In this document: piece by piece, positions 30,477-41,068 of the stretch
Layout: every line of letters starts with the position of its first letter
How positions within the stretch are numbered: position 1 is the stretch's first letter
NCBI GenBank assembly: GCA_017506865.1
Contig: JAFCMP010000535.1
Span: 1 to 64,000, forward strand
Length of the DNA: 64,000 nucleotides
Reading direction: 5' to 3'
Source: Tribonema minus
Taxonomy: Eukaryota; Sar; Xanthophyceae; Tribonematales; Tribonemataceae
Program-made: the position numbers and the translations under genes
The notes under the pieces: model-generated
Seen by the model: only the letters and a program-made list of their open reading frames with translations
What the model was told of the DNA's origin: nothing
Database searches by the model: none

Positions 30477-30965
30477 CATGGTCGTGTGCAGTGCAATACT
30501 CGACAGCCTGAGATAGTGTTACTGTCATTGTGATAGGCTAAGTTTACCATTCTATGAGCAACACAGTCAGATTAAGACTATGGTACAGCAACATAGTCAG
30601 AGTAACACTAATGGTATGCCATTCTATTGTCTATGACACACCCATAGCTGCTGGTTAGGGATGCCGGAATCATAGATTTTGGGTGGTTCGAATTAAATTA
30701 AATCAATTTATACTAATAGGACGTCAATCGTGAGCGTAGCGTAACATGCCGTATTACGAAGTAAATGCCGTATCTAGATCCTTGAAGTTCGTACCACCTT
30801 ATAGTTTATAGGACGGAACTTCAAGTTGTGTCAGCATTACAGAATTGCTTCATGTGATGTGCAGATACATATGGTGTGACCACCAAGTTGAACGATGAAC
30901 TTCAAATAAAGACGGTCACAGTGACAGTCACTGTGACAGTAAGCACTGAAAGATTATAGCAGAAA

Positions 30966-31032
30966 AGATGACGATATTATCATAATGGCAGTATGATGAA
31001 GATGACAATATTATCATAATGGTAGTATGATG
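30966..31032 (+). repeat. Two-copy 32-bp tandem
   Basis: GATGACGATATTATCATAAT followed by GGCAGTATGATG is repeated with slight change. It is AT-rich and non-coding. Confidence 0.6.
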
Positions 31033-31035
31033 CAC

Positions 31036-31329
31036 TCACCAGCAATTAGTTGAACACTGCACCGCAGGCTCAGCTGCCTGACATTTCCTCCAGCAGCTCA
31101 CCGACGGCATGTCATTGAACTTGAGAGCTGCATGTTCCACCAGGCTGAGCCTGAGGTCCTCCAGTTCTGAGCGTCTCAATGCCACTGGTGCCCGCGTGCA
31201 GGTCCAGTTAGCTCGCCCTCGAAATTCTTCTCGCCTGATCATGATGTTGTGGACAGCAGGTGGTCTGACAAATCTAACGTTGCACATGTATCCAGCGGTC
31301 CGGGAGCCCGAGGCCCTCCGGCTCCACAC
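31036..31329 (-). CDS. Small unrecognised reading frame
   Basis: A 97-aa minus-strand frame with a mixed, non-repetitive composition (for example LEDLRLSLVEHAALKFNDMP). It has no homologue I recognise and no supporting context. It may be a piece of a mobile element. Confidence 0.2.
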   Translation of the reverse strand: MWSRRASGSRTAGYMCNVRFVRPPAVHNIMIRREEFRGRANWTCTRAPVALRRSELEDLRLSLVEHAALKFNDMPSVSCWRKCQAAEPAVQCSTNCW

Positions 31330-32267
31330 CGAGTCATAGCTTTGGGGTGCCTGACAGTCTGACAGTGTGCAAGGATGTCAAACTATGAGTCAGTCTGGTC
31401 AACAAGTTGCAGCAGTAACTGTTGCGTTCGCTCAGGCTGGAAGTATTAGAGCTGTTACGTTGTCGACTAATTCAATGTGTTAGAAACTGATGCTTTTGGT
31501 GGCTTCACACGGGTGGGTGACCACTGTGACAATATACGATGATTCAAAAGTCCCAGGCTTGCGTCCAGCAGTGATTATAGTATTACCATGTAGTGCTTCA
31601 GTCTGAGAATCTGTACAATCTACTTTTCGATTGCATAAGCAACCTGGCCTCCCTTGGGCCTTTATAATACAAGTCCATACGTACAATCTACTTACAAGTT
31701 TGACTTTAAAGGCATGATTTCAAATCGTTGTTATAATGGTGGTCACACTGGCTGTTTATACACTTGATGCACGGCACATTGCATGTAAAATACTTCCAAA
31801 GACTAAGCTGCAGGAGTAAGTGATTACCGCATTGTTAACGACTAAAGCCCCGGGTTTCTTATTTTGTTAGTTTTCATCTAAATTAAATATAGGTTTGAAA
31901 TTCCCACTTTGCAGCTGCTGCAGCAGTGTAAATTAATAGGTTTCCCACTTTGCAGCTGCTGCAGCAGTGTAAATTAAATCAAGCCATATATGGATATCCA
32001 TCTGACTCAGATCTTTCACGTTCAGCGGGCTACAGCACGCATGTTGACACAAATTGACACAAATGGAATGTGCTGCTGCTACAGTAACTGGTGGCTAGGC
32101 GAGAGCCTCGGAACAACCTGAAGCACGGCTGATGATGGTCGAAATGACAACCCTCAGGCTTCAAAAGCAACTAATAGTATGTTCCAGCCATTGAAATGAA
32201 CCTAGTGGAATTGCGGCAGCTTGTTCAACACGAAGTAATTTATAAATGGAGCACGGCACTATAACTT
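31330..32267. other. Non-coding stretch before element A
   Basis: No gene seen. A 36-bp direct duplication (CCCACTTTGCAGCTGCTGCA, GCAGTGTAAATTAA) lies at 31905-31978, and the right arm of the 28.7/31.6-kb inverted repeat at 31623-31686. Confidence 0.5.
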
Positions 32268-32884
32268 CATCTCGAATCCTGGCACCTAGTTTCTGTGCTC
32301 TTTAGGGCCACATTCTGCTCAGTCTAGGCTCCTCAGAATCTGTGCGGTGTAGGCTCACTTTCTGTGCAGTCTCGGGTACTTAGGCAGAATTTGAGCAGAA
32401 AGTAGCCTCTGCCCTGAGCAGAATAAGCACCTACACTGCACAGAAACCATCATTTTGCCACTTTTCTGTGCACGTTCTGCCCGTGTTAGGTGCACTTTCT
32501 GCTGCTTTTATGCACCTTCTGCCCATGCTATAGGTGCGCTTTCTGTGCGCCTTCTGTCACCATTCTTGCTGCCTTAATGCGACATACATTGCGCATCAGA
32601 TGGCAGGCAGCATCACACAGTATGCGCAGCAAGCCAGGGTTCACACATGGGTGGTTCAACTTGCACAGCAGGCAACAAAAGGGGCCGTACTTTACACCTG
32701 GTGCATGTACAGCGGTATATGTAGAGCGGCATTGAAACATGTATCTATTTATTTATGCAAATGTTGCTGCTGAATGATAGTCAGAGACTCCAAATGACTT
32801 GACTCAAGTACCTATGCCATCAGTGAGCGTGCAACAGGCCTAAAAGTCATGGTGGATGATAGCGGCATATTGACCAATCAAACA

Positions 32885-33155
32885 TAACCGCTCCCTTGAC
32901 CCCCCCCCCCACCCGTTGCAGCGTCAGCTTCAGCGCCTCGAGATGCGACCTGCTGCGGCAGCAGCACCTATGCCTCAGCTGGTACTGAACACCTTCAGCA
33001 CAGCATCTGGTGTGCAGCTGCGGCTACAGTACAGTCCAGCTCCGCACCAGCAGGCGCCGCTCCACACACCACCTCAGGTCACGGCAATGCAGTGCCTGCA
33101 CGTGTTGCACAAGAAGGGGCAAAATCATCAGAAACCCCGCAAAGGACTGTACTGA
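32885..33155 (+). pseudogene. Exon-like block behind a C-tract acceptor in element A
   Basis: A C run followed by GTTGCAG precedes a 230-nt open block (RQLQRLEMRPAAAAAPMP onward) ending in a stop; element B has the counterpart at 51670-51940. The C-run acceptor style matches SEC23 introns, suggesting a captured host exon. Product not recognised. Confidence 0.4.
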
Positions 33156-33199
33156 ACCATAAATAAACAGCCGGTGTTGGAACGCTGCCTACGGATGTT

Positions 33200-33700
33200 T
33201 CACTCCTTTGGATCTTTTGTTCATAATATTTATAAATTGAAGTTTGTTGTCAGCTCTTAGTGGTAGGCGTTGGTGTTCCGGCCCTGGAGATCACAACAGA
33301 CGTACGCGTCTGATACATGTCAAACAAATTGACAGCGGTTGTATGACTTGATGTGGTGTGTTTGCAGACCGGCCGAGAGGCGCAGCGGCGGCAGACGCGC
33401 GGCGCGACACATGCTCAAAGCTCAGCGCGCACGTGCATCGACTGCGCATCGTAGCCCTAACCCTAACGAACTTTTATTCATACTACTAATTGAACTTTGT
33501 GTCATTGACTCTTATGAGAGTAGATGTTGGTGTTCCAGCCTGGAGATCACAATAGACGCACGCGTCTGATACATGTCAAACAAATTGACAACGGTTGTGT
33601 GACTTGATAAGGTGTGTATGCAGACCGGCCGAGAGGCGCGGCGACGGCAGACGCGCAGCGCGACACATGCTCAAAACTCAGCGCACGCATGCGCGCATCG
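33200..33700 (+). repeat. Two-unit tandem with acceptor and exon-like start inside element A
   Basis: A unit of about 250 bp (TGGTGTTCC, GGAGATCACAA, ACGCGTCTGATACATGTCAA, then TGCAG and ACCGGCCGAGAGGCGC) occurs twice, with AG sites at about 33366-33367 and 33622-33623. Element B has the same pair (52050-52500). This is the same exon-echo pattern as in SEC23. Confidence 0.65.
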
Positions 33701-35440
33701 GCAGCGTGGAGCTCGCACATGCCGCCGACCTCTCTGGCGAGGTTGTACCTGAAATTTACGCATATGACTGCAAGTCAACCTGAACGCACACGAAGCACAC
33801 ACGCACACCAGTCACCTGCGCATGGCTTCGTTGAACAGGCGCAGACAGCCATACTCACCGCCAACCTCATGACAAAAGCTCATAAGCGTGACCTGACGTC
33901 CACGTAGAGCACACACATTTTTTTACTTGGAGTACACACAGAGTACAACAAAGTTTTTGCCTACGAATGGTCCCATCAAAGCTGTCCTCGCCACCAAAGT
34001 CGCATCTCGAGTTCACACACACCAATCTGTAGTCCACTCAAAGTACAAGTAAAGTACAGTACATGCAGTGGTTCACCTGCGCATTGCCACGTCGATAAGG
34101 GGTGCACGCAGCCCCATCCTCGCAGTTCACCACCAGCATCGCGCTGCACGCAATGGCTGCGCCGCCCTGCTCCGCCAGCAGCTCCAAGTGGTCGTTCAGC
34201 CGTAGCCCGGCGTAGATGTCGAGATGGTACAGGCCTGTCAGCATCTGCAGCGGGAGCGCACGCAGCATGCACATGCTTGAGTGCATGTCTGGCGGCGGCA
34301 CGCGGCCTCGGGAGATGCACGCGAAGTGGCGCTTGAACGATGTGCGCGCTTGAACGATGTGCGCTGAAACGAGTGCGCTCAAGCAATGCAAGGAGCGTCA
34401 GCGTGAGGGCCAGGCGGTGCCAAATGCATCCAGGCGCGCGTGCGTTGCGCGGCGACCGTAGTGCGGCGCTGCACTGCTGCGCGCTAACGTCGCTGCACGC
34501 ACACGAGAGCGCCAGAGATGATGGCCCCGCGCAGCTGACCAACGCCGCAGCAGCCGCATCCGCCAGCACAAACGCGTCCGCAGACAGGCGAGGCGTCATC
34601 ATTGTCCTATATAAAAACACCAGAGATTTAATAACCATCCCTTGCAGGTTGCGGCGCCGTCACGAGTCGTCCGCAGGGATCTGGCGCCTTGCACTGCAGC
34701 CGCTCGATCGCACCGCCGCGACGCTCCGCGCATCAATTCACAGCGCGCCATCCTCGCGGCACAATGTCATGGTCAGGGCCTCGCGCACGGCGGCGCCGCA
34801 GCTGCTGCCGCTCCGCATGCACTTGCTGCCGCGCACGCAGACACACCGTCCGCTGCGCCACCGGTACATACCTACGTATTCGAAGTACGTACCCGTCTGC
34901 GGTCCCCCCAGGGTGGTGACGTGCAGCGCGAGCGCAGGCTCGTTGTGCGCGCAGCTCATGAGCGCGGCGTTCGCAAACTCCGCGCCGGCGACGCCGCTCA
35001 CGACTGGTAGCGCCGCCTGCGCGCGCGTGGGAGCAGCAGAGAGGCGGCGTCGCAGCGGTTGTAAAAAACTACTGAAGTGGAGGATCTGGCGCGTGGCTGC
35101 CGTATGGTGTGCTCGTATCTACTGTACGCGCCGCAGCAAACAGCGGCGCGGCGCGTCACCCCACGTCGCGCCGGCACAGCACCACTTCCTGCTGCTTGAA
35201 GTAGCAACATATGTTGCCATTACAGTATTGCAATAGCGTGCGCATGCGCGGCAGCGCGCAAACCGCTGCTGCTGCCGCCGCTGTTGCTGCGGCTGCAGCA
35301 GCGCTCAGCTTAGCAGCTGGCAGCGCCATGTGCAACACAAGCATCAGCTGACCAGCAGTAATCAGCAGTAACAACAGTATGAGCATCTTGTGACATGATG
35401 TGCATACCTGGACAGTAAGGCGCATGAATGAAGTACACAT
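33620..35440 (-). pseudogene. Exon-like blocks on the minus strand of element A, unrecognised product
   Basis: Several GC-rich blocks conserved with element B read open on the minus strand and are bordered by splice-like sites. One near 33620-33755 follows a TTTCAG acceptor and contains ADARMRALSFEHVS. One at 34077 to about 34360 contains LTGLYHLDIYAGLRLNDHLE and ends CGCAG|GTGAAC. One near 34900-35010 contains AEFANAALMSCAHN and ends at GTACGTAC. One near 35190-35300 is Ala-rich with LLQYCNGN. Phases do not join all of them directly, so exons are missing or unplaced. I recognise no family. They could be an element gene or captured host exons. Confidence 0.4.
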
Positions 35441-35974
35441 ATGTACTGCACTGCTTGACGTGCAGCTTCAGCATTTGCTGTTTACACAAATGCAAGTTGC
35501 TCATGACTGCGATAAATATTGTAATATGTATATGTATATATAGGGGGACTGACGGCGGGGTTTAAATCCTTGGATAAGGACTGGCGTATGAACACGTGAA
35601 CACATGCGATGGGCTGCCACAGTGCCAACACCGATTTTGATCTTCAAATCATGACTGGAGCATGAACACATGAACACATGCGTGTGATGGGCTGCCACAG
35701 TGCCAGGCTGAGCACAATACAGTGTTCACTCCGGCAAGCAAATGTATACAGTGCTTGGTGTCGCTAGATCAGGAAGAGCACTGTATGCAAGGCGTCCCTG
35801 CAAATCTGCAAGCTCAAGTGGACAACCGGGCCGGGCGCTTTTGCTACTAACGCAACTGTGCTACCATCCGCGCCCACGTTGAACAGCGCACCGTCAGGTT
35901 ATGCCCAGTTGATCAGCCGGCGTGTCCATCACAGTGCCAGCAACATTGCGCTGCTGGCGCTCAGAGACACTTGT

Positions 35975-36002
35975 GAAGTATAATATTGAAATATTATACT
36001 TC
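35975..36002. repeat. 13-bp-arm palindrome conserved in both elements
   Basis: GAAGTATAATATT and its exact inverse are separated by 2 nt. Element B keeps the same arms at 54778-54806 with a 3-nt spacer. Arms intact in both copies suggest a functional site or a structured RNA, or simply recent copying. Confidence 0.7.
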
Positions 36003-37480
36003 ATTAAGTGCCACACGCACGGCATCACAACGGGTTGGACCGCATCGGGTACGCTCGCAGGCAGGTCACAGAATTGGCTGCACAGCGTTGGTTTGCAGCA
36101 GTAGATAGGCGGCCCGTTTGAACCACTGTGACTGAAGCCAGAGTTGTACTACTCAGTAAAAGTACAAGTACCTCAGTTACTCTTTTCAAGATGAGGCCCT
36201 GGACGTGACTCTTTATGAATGATCAAAAGCGCTACAAAGCATGATATTACAAACATCATTTACAACTGATTGCTGAAACTCATCACTCTCCTTACTTCAT
36301 ACATAAATAGCCCCCATGAGACTTCAAATATTATGCACGAAGGGTTTTTTTTAAATCAAACTTTTTGTGAAAGATTGAAACTTCTGATGATGCGTCACCT
36401 GTCTTGCCCATGACGAGCTGCCTGGCCGCTGTCACCGTGCCATGTCGGTCTTGAGCACATGTAGCTGAGCAGCTTGAACGTGCTCAATGCTGCGCTGTGG
36501 CCGCCGCCATCACCAGGTCTTGATCACATTACCTGGTAACACAAACACATGGAAGAAAAGAATCGTCATTGTTGCGGAGCACTGTCTAGATGCCTCACTG
36601 TCTCAATGCACTTGAATCTGAGCAGTGACTGCCAGATCAACTGATAGCAGCAATATAACTCAGTCACTATCAGGGGTTACCATAAGTCTATTTACTTGTC
36701 ATGACAACAACGACGGACAGCAACTGCCGTTTGGGGTGTGCCGAATCCTGCGCAAGCTTACTGACGATGCGACATGAGGCGTTCAAGACAGAAGAGTTCA
36801 TTGAAGCGCATTTGATCACACGTGCTGGCAGCAGCAGCAGCAGCAATAGCCAAAGCAGAATCCGCAGCGCCTACTTGGATAAATCCTCTCTAGCGCCATG
36901 TGGAGCACCCTGAATCCATGGCGTTTGTGGTGTTCAGGTAATTTGCTCGTTTCTCAAGACATCTACCAGCAGAACTCACATCAGGCGTGCGCGCTAGGCC
37001 AGCAACAGCATTAGATTACCAAATAGAAGCGAGCAACTGCTTATCACGAAATATGCTTGAGGCATCCCAAAGCGCAGCCTGCTCACCTGCCGCTGACGCT
37101 GGCTGCGGTCAAAACTCAACCAAGAGGCTTGCTGCCACCACGCCGCCTCCCTGCTGCTGCGCCATCATGTGCTCTCCTGCCTCTAGTTTTGCCCTCATAC
37201 ATACGGTACCCCCCATACACCTAGTTGATATAAAACCTACCAGCCCATAGTAAGGGGCACACTACCCTAACCCTAATCCTCAGCTCACATTCTGCACAAT
37301 CTAGGTGCACATTCTGCGATCAGGCAGAGACCGGCCAGAGTTCGGACAGAATGTGACAAACAGCACTCTCTGCCCGTCAAAAACTATACTGTCTGCTCAG
37401 TTTCAGTGCAGTTTAGGCTCTAGCACAGAGAAACCACCTAGAGTGGACCTAAACCGCACAGAATCAGGGTGCCAGGAATC

Positions 37481-38251
37481 ACTTAGTAAGTGGGGTGTGG
37501 TCCGGAATGTACCCTCAAGGTTGCCAGCCCTCCTGCTGATTCTGACCAAGGAGCTTCTGTTGAACGACAGGGGACCTTTGGGCAACCAGGGGCCACATCC
37601 TGCCTCGGGAAGGAGTCTAACTCCGCAGTCGGGCTTTAACTCAATCGCGACCCCGCTATAATGACAAGCTGAAGCAACATGAAGCATGTAGCTGCCCTGG
37701 CAACTTGAAGCTGTTTCGAGTATAGCTACTGCCGGCATGAGGGTCCTTGGTTCCACGGCTCGCAGATGACACAGCGCACAACTCCCGGTCGAAATCTGCA
37801 TCATTGCTCAGTCAAGATTGTCAACTACACACTCACGGCCCTGCGTTCTCCATTGGAGCAGCGCTCTTGGCCTCCCACCGATTCTGACGACCGCTGGCAC
37901 TTTGCGCGATAAGTCGTGTTAGGGCACATTGATTAGGAAATTCCATGCACAGTGCTTGGCCATACCAGGGGCTAATTCATTGCTCGTTGGAGTGTAATAC
38001 CCAGGCCTCGAGTGAAACATGCGTTCTTGACTTTTGCTGTTCGTTGTCACCAGAAACGTGTACGGGCTGCTATCCGGCTTATAGAGGCCCAGCTTGCCAC
38101 ATGACCATACCGTCATCTGATCATGAACTCGTATCTCGTGTCCCGTGTAGTCTGCGCCAAATTTTTTTTGTTGGGGCTTGTTACAAACTTCAACTAAGGC
38201 CTTTCGGATATGTCGCCGATGTGTTGTGCGCACCTTGACAGCCTCAGGCCC
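37481..38251. other. Stretch between element A and a fossil Ty3-like piece
   Basis: No gene recognised. Minus-strand frames at 37403-37804 and 37919-38233 have no known match. The stretch may belong to the retroelement fossil next to it. Confidence 0.35.
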
Positions 38252-38680
38252 TCAGCTAAAGCTATACCCTGTGTCATTTGCTTGTCTGCAGCCAACAACT
38301 TGGCGTGAACGGCGCTGGGCGTAGACAGTTGTGCAGGTCGCATGTGAAAGGGCTTCATTTTTAACGTGCGCAACCGTGCGGCGTACCTTCCTGCCCATCA
38401 TGCGGCATGTGTATGACAGGTTAAAGTCATTGGTGGCTTCCATGAGTTGCCAGGGCCCGGAGTACTTGCATCTAACTTCTTCCCCCTTCCTTTTCGGAGG
38501 TGGTTGCCTGATCATTACAAAGTCGCCGATGTTGAAGTGCATAGTGCGCAGCACATTCTCGTTGCGCTTGGCAATACGCTCACGTTGCGCCTCATAGGCC
38601 TGGTCCACAACTCTGCTTGCGACACCCATCATCTCAATCCTGTGCTCAATGTCGCTATGGAGATCCATGTGGCATCACTT
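38252..38680 (-). mobile_element. Fossil LTR retrotransposon piece (Ty3-like), integrase C-terminal part
   Basis: The minus strand carries a frame resembling the end of Ty3-type pol after the integrase core (FNIGDFVMIRQPP and KYSGPWQLMEATNDFNLSYT are typical patterns). Only this part is present; no full pol and no confirmed LTR pair are seen. It is a broken, old fragment. Confidence 0.65.
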
Positions 38681-38695
38681 TGCATGAAGGTGGAG

Positions 38696-38930
38696 TGAGG
38701 CAACCCTAGGTGGAGCAGTAGTTGAAGTAGGGCTTACAGTGCAAATGCCTTCTTGTGCTATATAAGACACCTGACACCATGACCTCCTGACTGGACTTCT
38801 TTCCACTGCCTTGGCTGCTGGCATTGCTTCCATTTTATAGGCTTGCGCACAGTACACGGGCGTGTGGAACTGAGGTCTCAGGAGTGCTGAGGTGTGTAGT
38901 TTTCTAGCAGTAGATTTCCTGTGTACTTTT
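38696..38930. repeat. 235-bp repeat, copy 1 (LTR-like or MITE-like)
   Basis: It is nearly identical to 43722-43950 from GTGAGGCAACCCTAG to TTCTAGCAGTAGAT. It contains TATATAAG on one strand and TATAAAATGG on the other. Both copies adjoin Ty3-like fragments, so a solo LTR is possible, but it lacks clear TG...CA ends. Confidence 0.6.
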
Positions 38931-38935
38931 TATTA

Positions 38936-39345
38936 ATTCTCGCTCAGGGCGCGAAAAAGCCCAGATGATTGGCATCTAGCTGTAAGGAATCTACATGTCG
39001 TATGACAGTCTGAAAGTGTCGCAACGACAACCACTCAAACGCCGCCGCCGCCAAATGGCATCTCGGGGTCCTCCCCTACGTCCTCCTCCATGTGCCCCCC
39101 CCCCCTGGATTCTGCCATGTGTGTCATGACACGGCCAGAGTACGCCATGTGGAGCGCTGCCGACAGTGCCGAGCGTAAGCGCGCCAGGGCGATGCCCTTG
39201 AGAGCTTTAGGGCGCGCTCCTCCGGGCACTGACATCCTGCTGGCATACTCCGTCGCCACAGCCTCCAGCAGCTTCCGCCCCTGCTCCCCGATGCTGCCAA
39301 ATGACCCTATTGCCAATGTGGCAAGTTTGTAGCAATTCTGATCAT
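38936..39345 (-). mobile_element. 3' end of a non-LTR-like retroelement
   Basis: The minus strand encodes GSFGSIGEQGRKLLEAVATE, then ALKGIALARLRSALSAALHM and ends MPFGGGGV before a stop and an untranslated tail ending AATTAATAAAAAGTAC. The pattern resembles the region after the reverse transcriptase in protist LINE-type ORFs. The shorter copy at 54976-55270 has the same 3' end and target duplications, which supports retrotransposition. Upstream of about 39345 the similarity to coding is lost, so this copy is 5'-truncated. Confidence 0.55.
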
Positions 39346-39367
39346 AATGACCAGAATAGTGGGTACG

Positions 39368-39949
39368 TTAGTTCCTGGGTACGTTAGTACTCAGGTCTCC
39401 CTGAAATTTGAATGACCCCACCCCACCCCATGAGAATAAGGTGCGAACTACATCACGCTGTCGGTCGGGAAGCTTAGAAGCTGCAGCAGCGCTGATGGTC
39501 AGTTTGCGCAATGATACTGCCTCCCTTGGCTGATGCAGCGCCGCTGCCGCCATCTTGGTGAGACTATGGCGCTGCTCATAGGTCTCCAAGAAAAATTGTG
39601 ACCGCCGAAAAAAAACGCCCTCTTTCGCAAGCAGAGGGGATTGCGTCGTACTGCTGCACGCGCGACCGCATCCTTCTGAAATCCATGCAGCAAGTGGTGA
39701 AGCTCCCTGCTGCACCATCACGCGCCTCATCTCAGTGTGTGTCATGCGCAGTCTGTGCAAGTGCGCGCGTAGCGAAAGACGCAGGAGGGGGCCCCCGGAT
39801 CGGGGGCATGTTGGCCAACTTTCAAATGGCGGATCGCTGGTTGGTTGGCCAACATTCGCGCTGCAATCAGGCATTACTTGCGTGTATGTTTGTGAATGAC
39901 AGCAGGTGCTGCTTTTAGTACATTTTGGTGGATATCCCCCAAACTTCAA
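39368..39949 (-). CDS. Unrecognised 193-aa reading frame
   Basis: An open minus-strand frame with a non-repetitive composition (for example SKLPDRQRDVVRTLFSWGGV near the end). No domain recognised, no splice context. It could be a remnant of the neighbouring retroelements. Confidence 0.25.
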   Translation of the reverse strand: MKFGGYPPKCTKSSTCCHSQTYTQVMPDCSANVGQPTSDPPFESWPTCPRSGGPLLRLSLRAHLHRLRMTHTEMRRVMVQQGASPLAAWISEGCGRACSSTTQSPLLAKEGVFFRRSQFFLETYEQRHSLTKMAAAALHQPREAVSLRKLTISAAAASKLPDRQRDVVRTLFSWGGVGSFKFQGDLSTNVPRN

Positions 39950-40139
39950 GTTGCTTTAGCGACACATGGCTGGACGGTCAGGTTTTGGTGTACAGCGCGC
40001 GGGGGTGTAATCCAGCAAACAACACAACGAACTGATGAATTCCGAAGTAATTTCATCAGTAGACAAATCTATCCGTGCTGCATGCATCATGTCCTCTGAA
40101 ACATCTAAGTGCAGACCTGTGTGGTAGGCGCAGTCTGTG

Positions 40140-40560
40140 TGATGTCTGCGTGAGACCCCCCCCCCCCCCGCCCCGTCCCGGAGGGGGGAGCAGAGGGGGG
40201 CAACCTAGTAGGCAGGCCCGCACAGCACAGCTGACTTCAGGGGGGCTAACCTTTTGAGCGGTCAAGCACGCATTCATTTGAAATCTGTGTTTGTGGATAA
40301 GAGCAGGTGCTACTGTTGCCACACTGTCACACGTACAGGCCTTGCTGTGCGCGAAGCGAGACGCCCCCCCGGGCCCCCCCCCGAGGGGGGGAGGAAGGGG
40401 GGGGGGCATTCTAGGCAGGGTCTGGCACGGCAAACCTAATTCTTGTCAGCTCATTGCTGGATATTATCATATCTTTAGTTTCCCTGAGGTGAAGCGCATG
40501 CGAGCTAAGTTAACGCCCCCCCCCCCCCGTCCCGGAGGGGGGGGGGGGGGGCATCTGCGG
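40140..40560. repeat. Three C-run/G-run hairpins
   Basis: CCCCC-CGTCCCGGA-GGGGG type inverted runs occur at about 40147-40190, 40363-40412 and 40517-40552, with a related GGGGGCCCCCGGATCGGGGG at about 39787. Each can fold as a GC hairpin, or as a G-quadruplex on one strand. AGAGCAGGTGCTACTGTTGC-like flanks recur near 39898 and 40300, pointing to a duplicated unit. Confidence 0.7.
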
Positions 40561-41068
40561 TGCACGACGCTGCAAATCACGAGTTTACGGTGAATAAACT
40601 ACGTGAGCGAATGAAGGTGCTGCTTCGTACATCACTCAAGCGTAAATCACATGAGGTGCACACCTCGGTGTGTGTGAGGATCGGAAAACTGTTTCATCTC
40701 TGCACGTCCGTTCACGTACCCAGGACTCGACCCACTCGCTGTGGGTCCTCTCCCGCAGTTACACAGTGAGGAAACATGCTATATATGGCAGATCTCGGCA
40801 GTCCTTAACCGGCCAGGAGACGCGTTGGACATGATTGTTAGCTTCCGCTATTTCCGTTGGCATCTCTGCTACGAGGTCCGGGCAGTCAGCAGCAGTACAC
40901 GGCGATATATGAGAGGTTTTCAGGATTTCAACAGCTGGAGGCGTGCTCTTTGCAAGGCACCCTTCCGCTCTGAAATAGCAGCGGCAGTAGCAGCTGCTCT
41001 AGCAGACCGCCATCTTCCCGGCGGCACGTGCTCATATTCTACCAGCAGACGCTTTTTGCAGGAGCAAA

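Larger units (their letters stand above)
28717..31686. repeat. Pair of 65-bp inverted repeats 2.9 kb apart
   Basis: Arm 28717-28781 (TTGTACGTATGGACTTGTAT to CAATCGAAAAG) is the reverse complement of 31623-31686 with few mismatches. They could be the ends of a 3-kb DNA element or two opposite copies of a short dispersed repeat. A partial copy (GGCCTCCCTTGGGCCTTTA) near 50912 favours the second reading. No transposase is recognised between them. Confidence 0.5.
32268..37480. mobile_element. Element A: 5.2-kb DNA element with TIRs and subterminal repeats
   Basis: The left end CATCTCGAATCCTGGCACC is the inverse of the right end (GGTGCCAGGAATC at 37468-37480); the last bases of the right end differ from element B. 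Beyond the TIR both flanks carry many copies of a CTTTCTGTGC/CACATTCTGC motif (32290-32575 and 37285-37440) in opposite orientation, the subterminal repeats usual in transposase-bound DNA transposons. It is about 90-97% identical to element B across its whole length. No transposase is recognised, and no target duplication is clear. The interior carries splice-bordered coding-like blocks. Superfamily unassigned. Confidence 0.75.

Noticed and set aside
32918-33155. Adaptin-ear-like domain in the element A exon block
   Set aside because: A faint resemblance in hydrophobic pattern only; no diagnostic residues, and the element B copy does not strengthen it.
33614-33907. 97-aa plus-strand frame in element A and its counterpart at 52389-52709
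   Set aside because: The frame competes with better splice-bordered readings on the other strand and in another plus frame; coding status cannot be decided from two copies.
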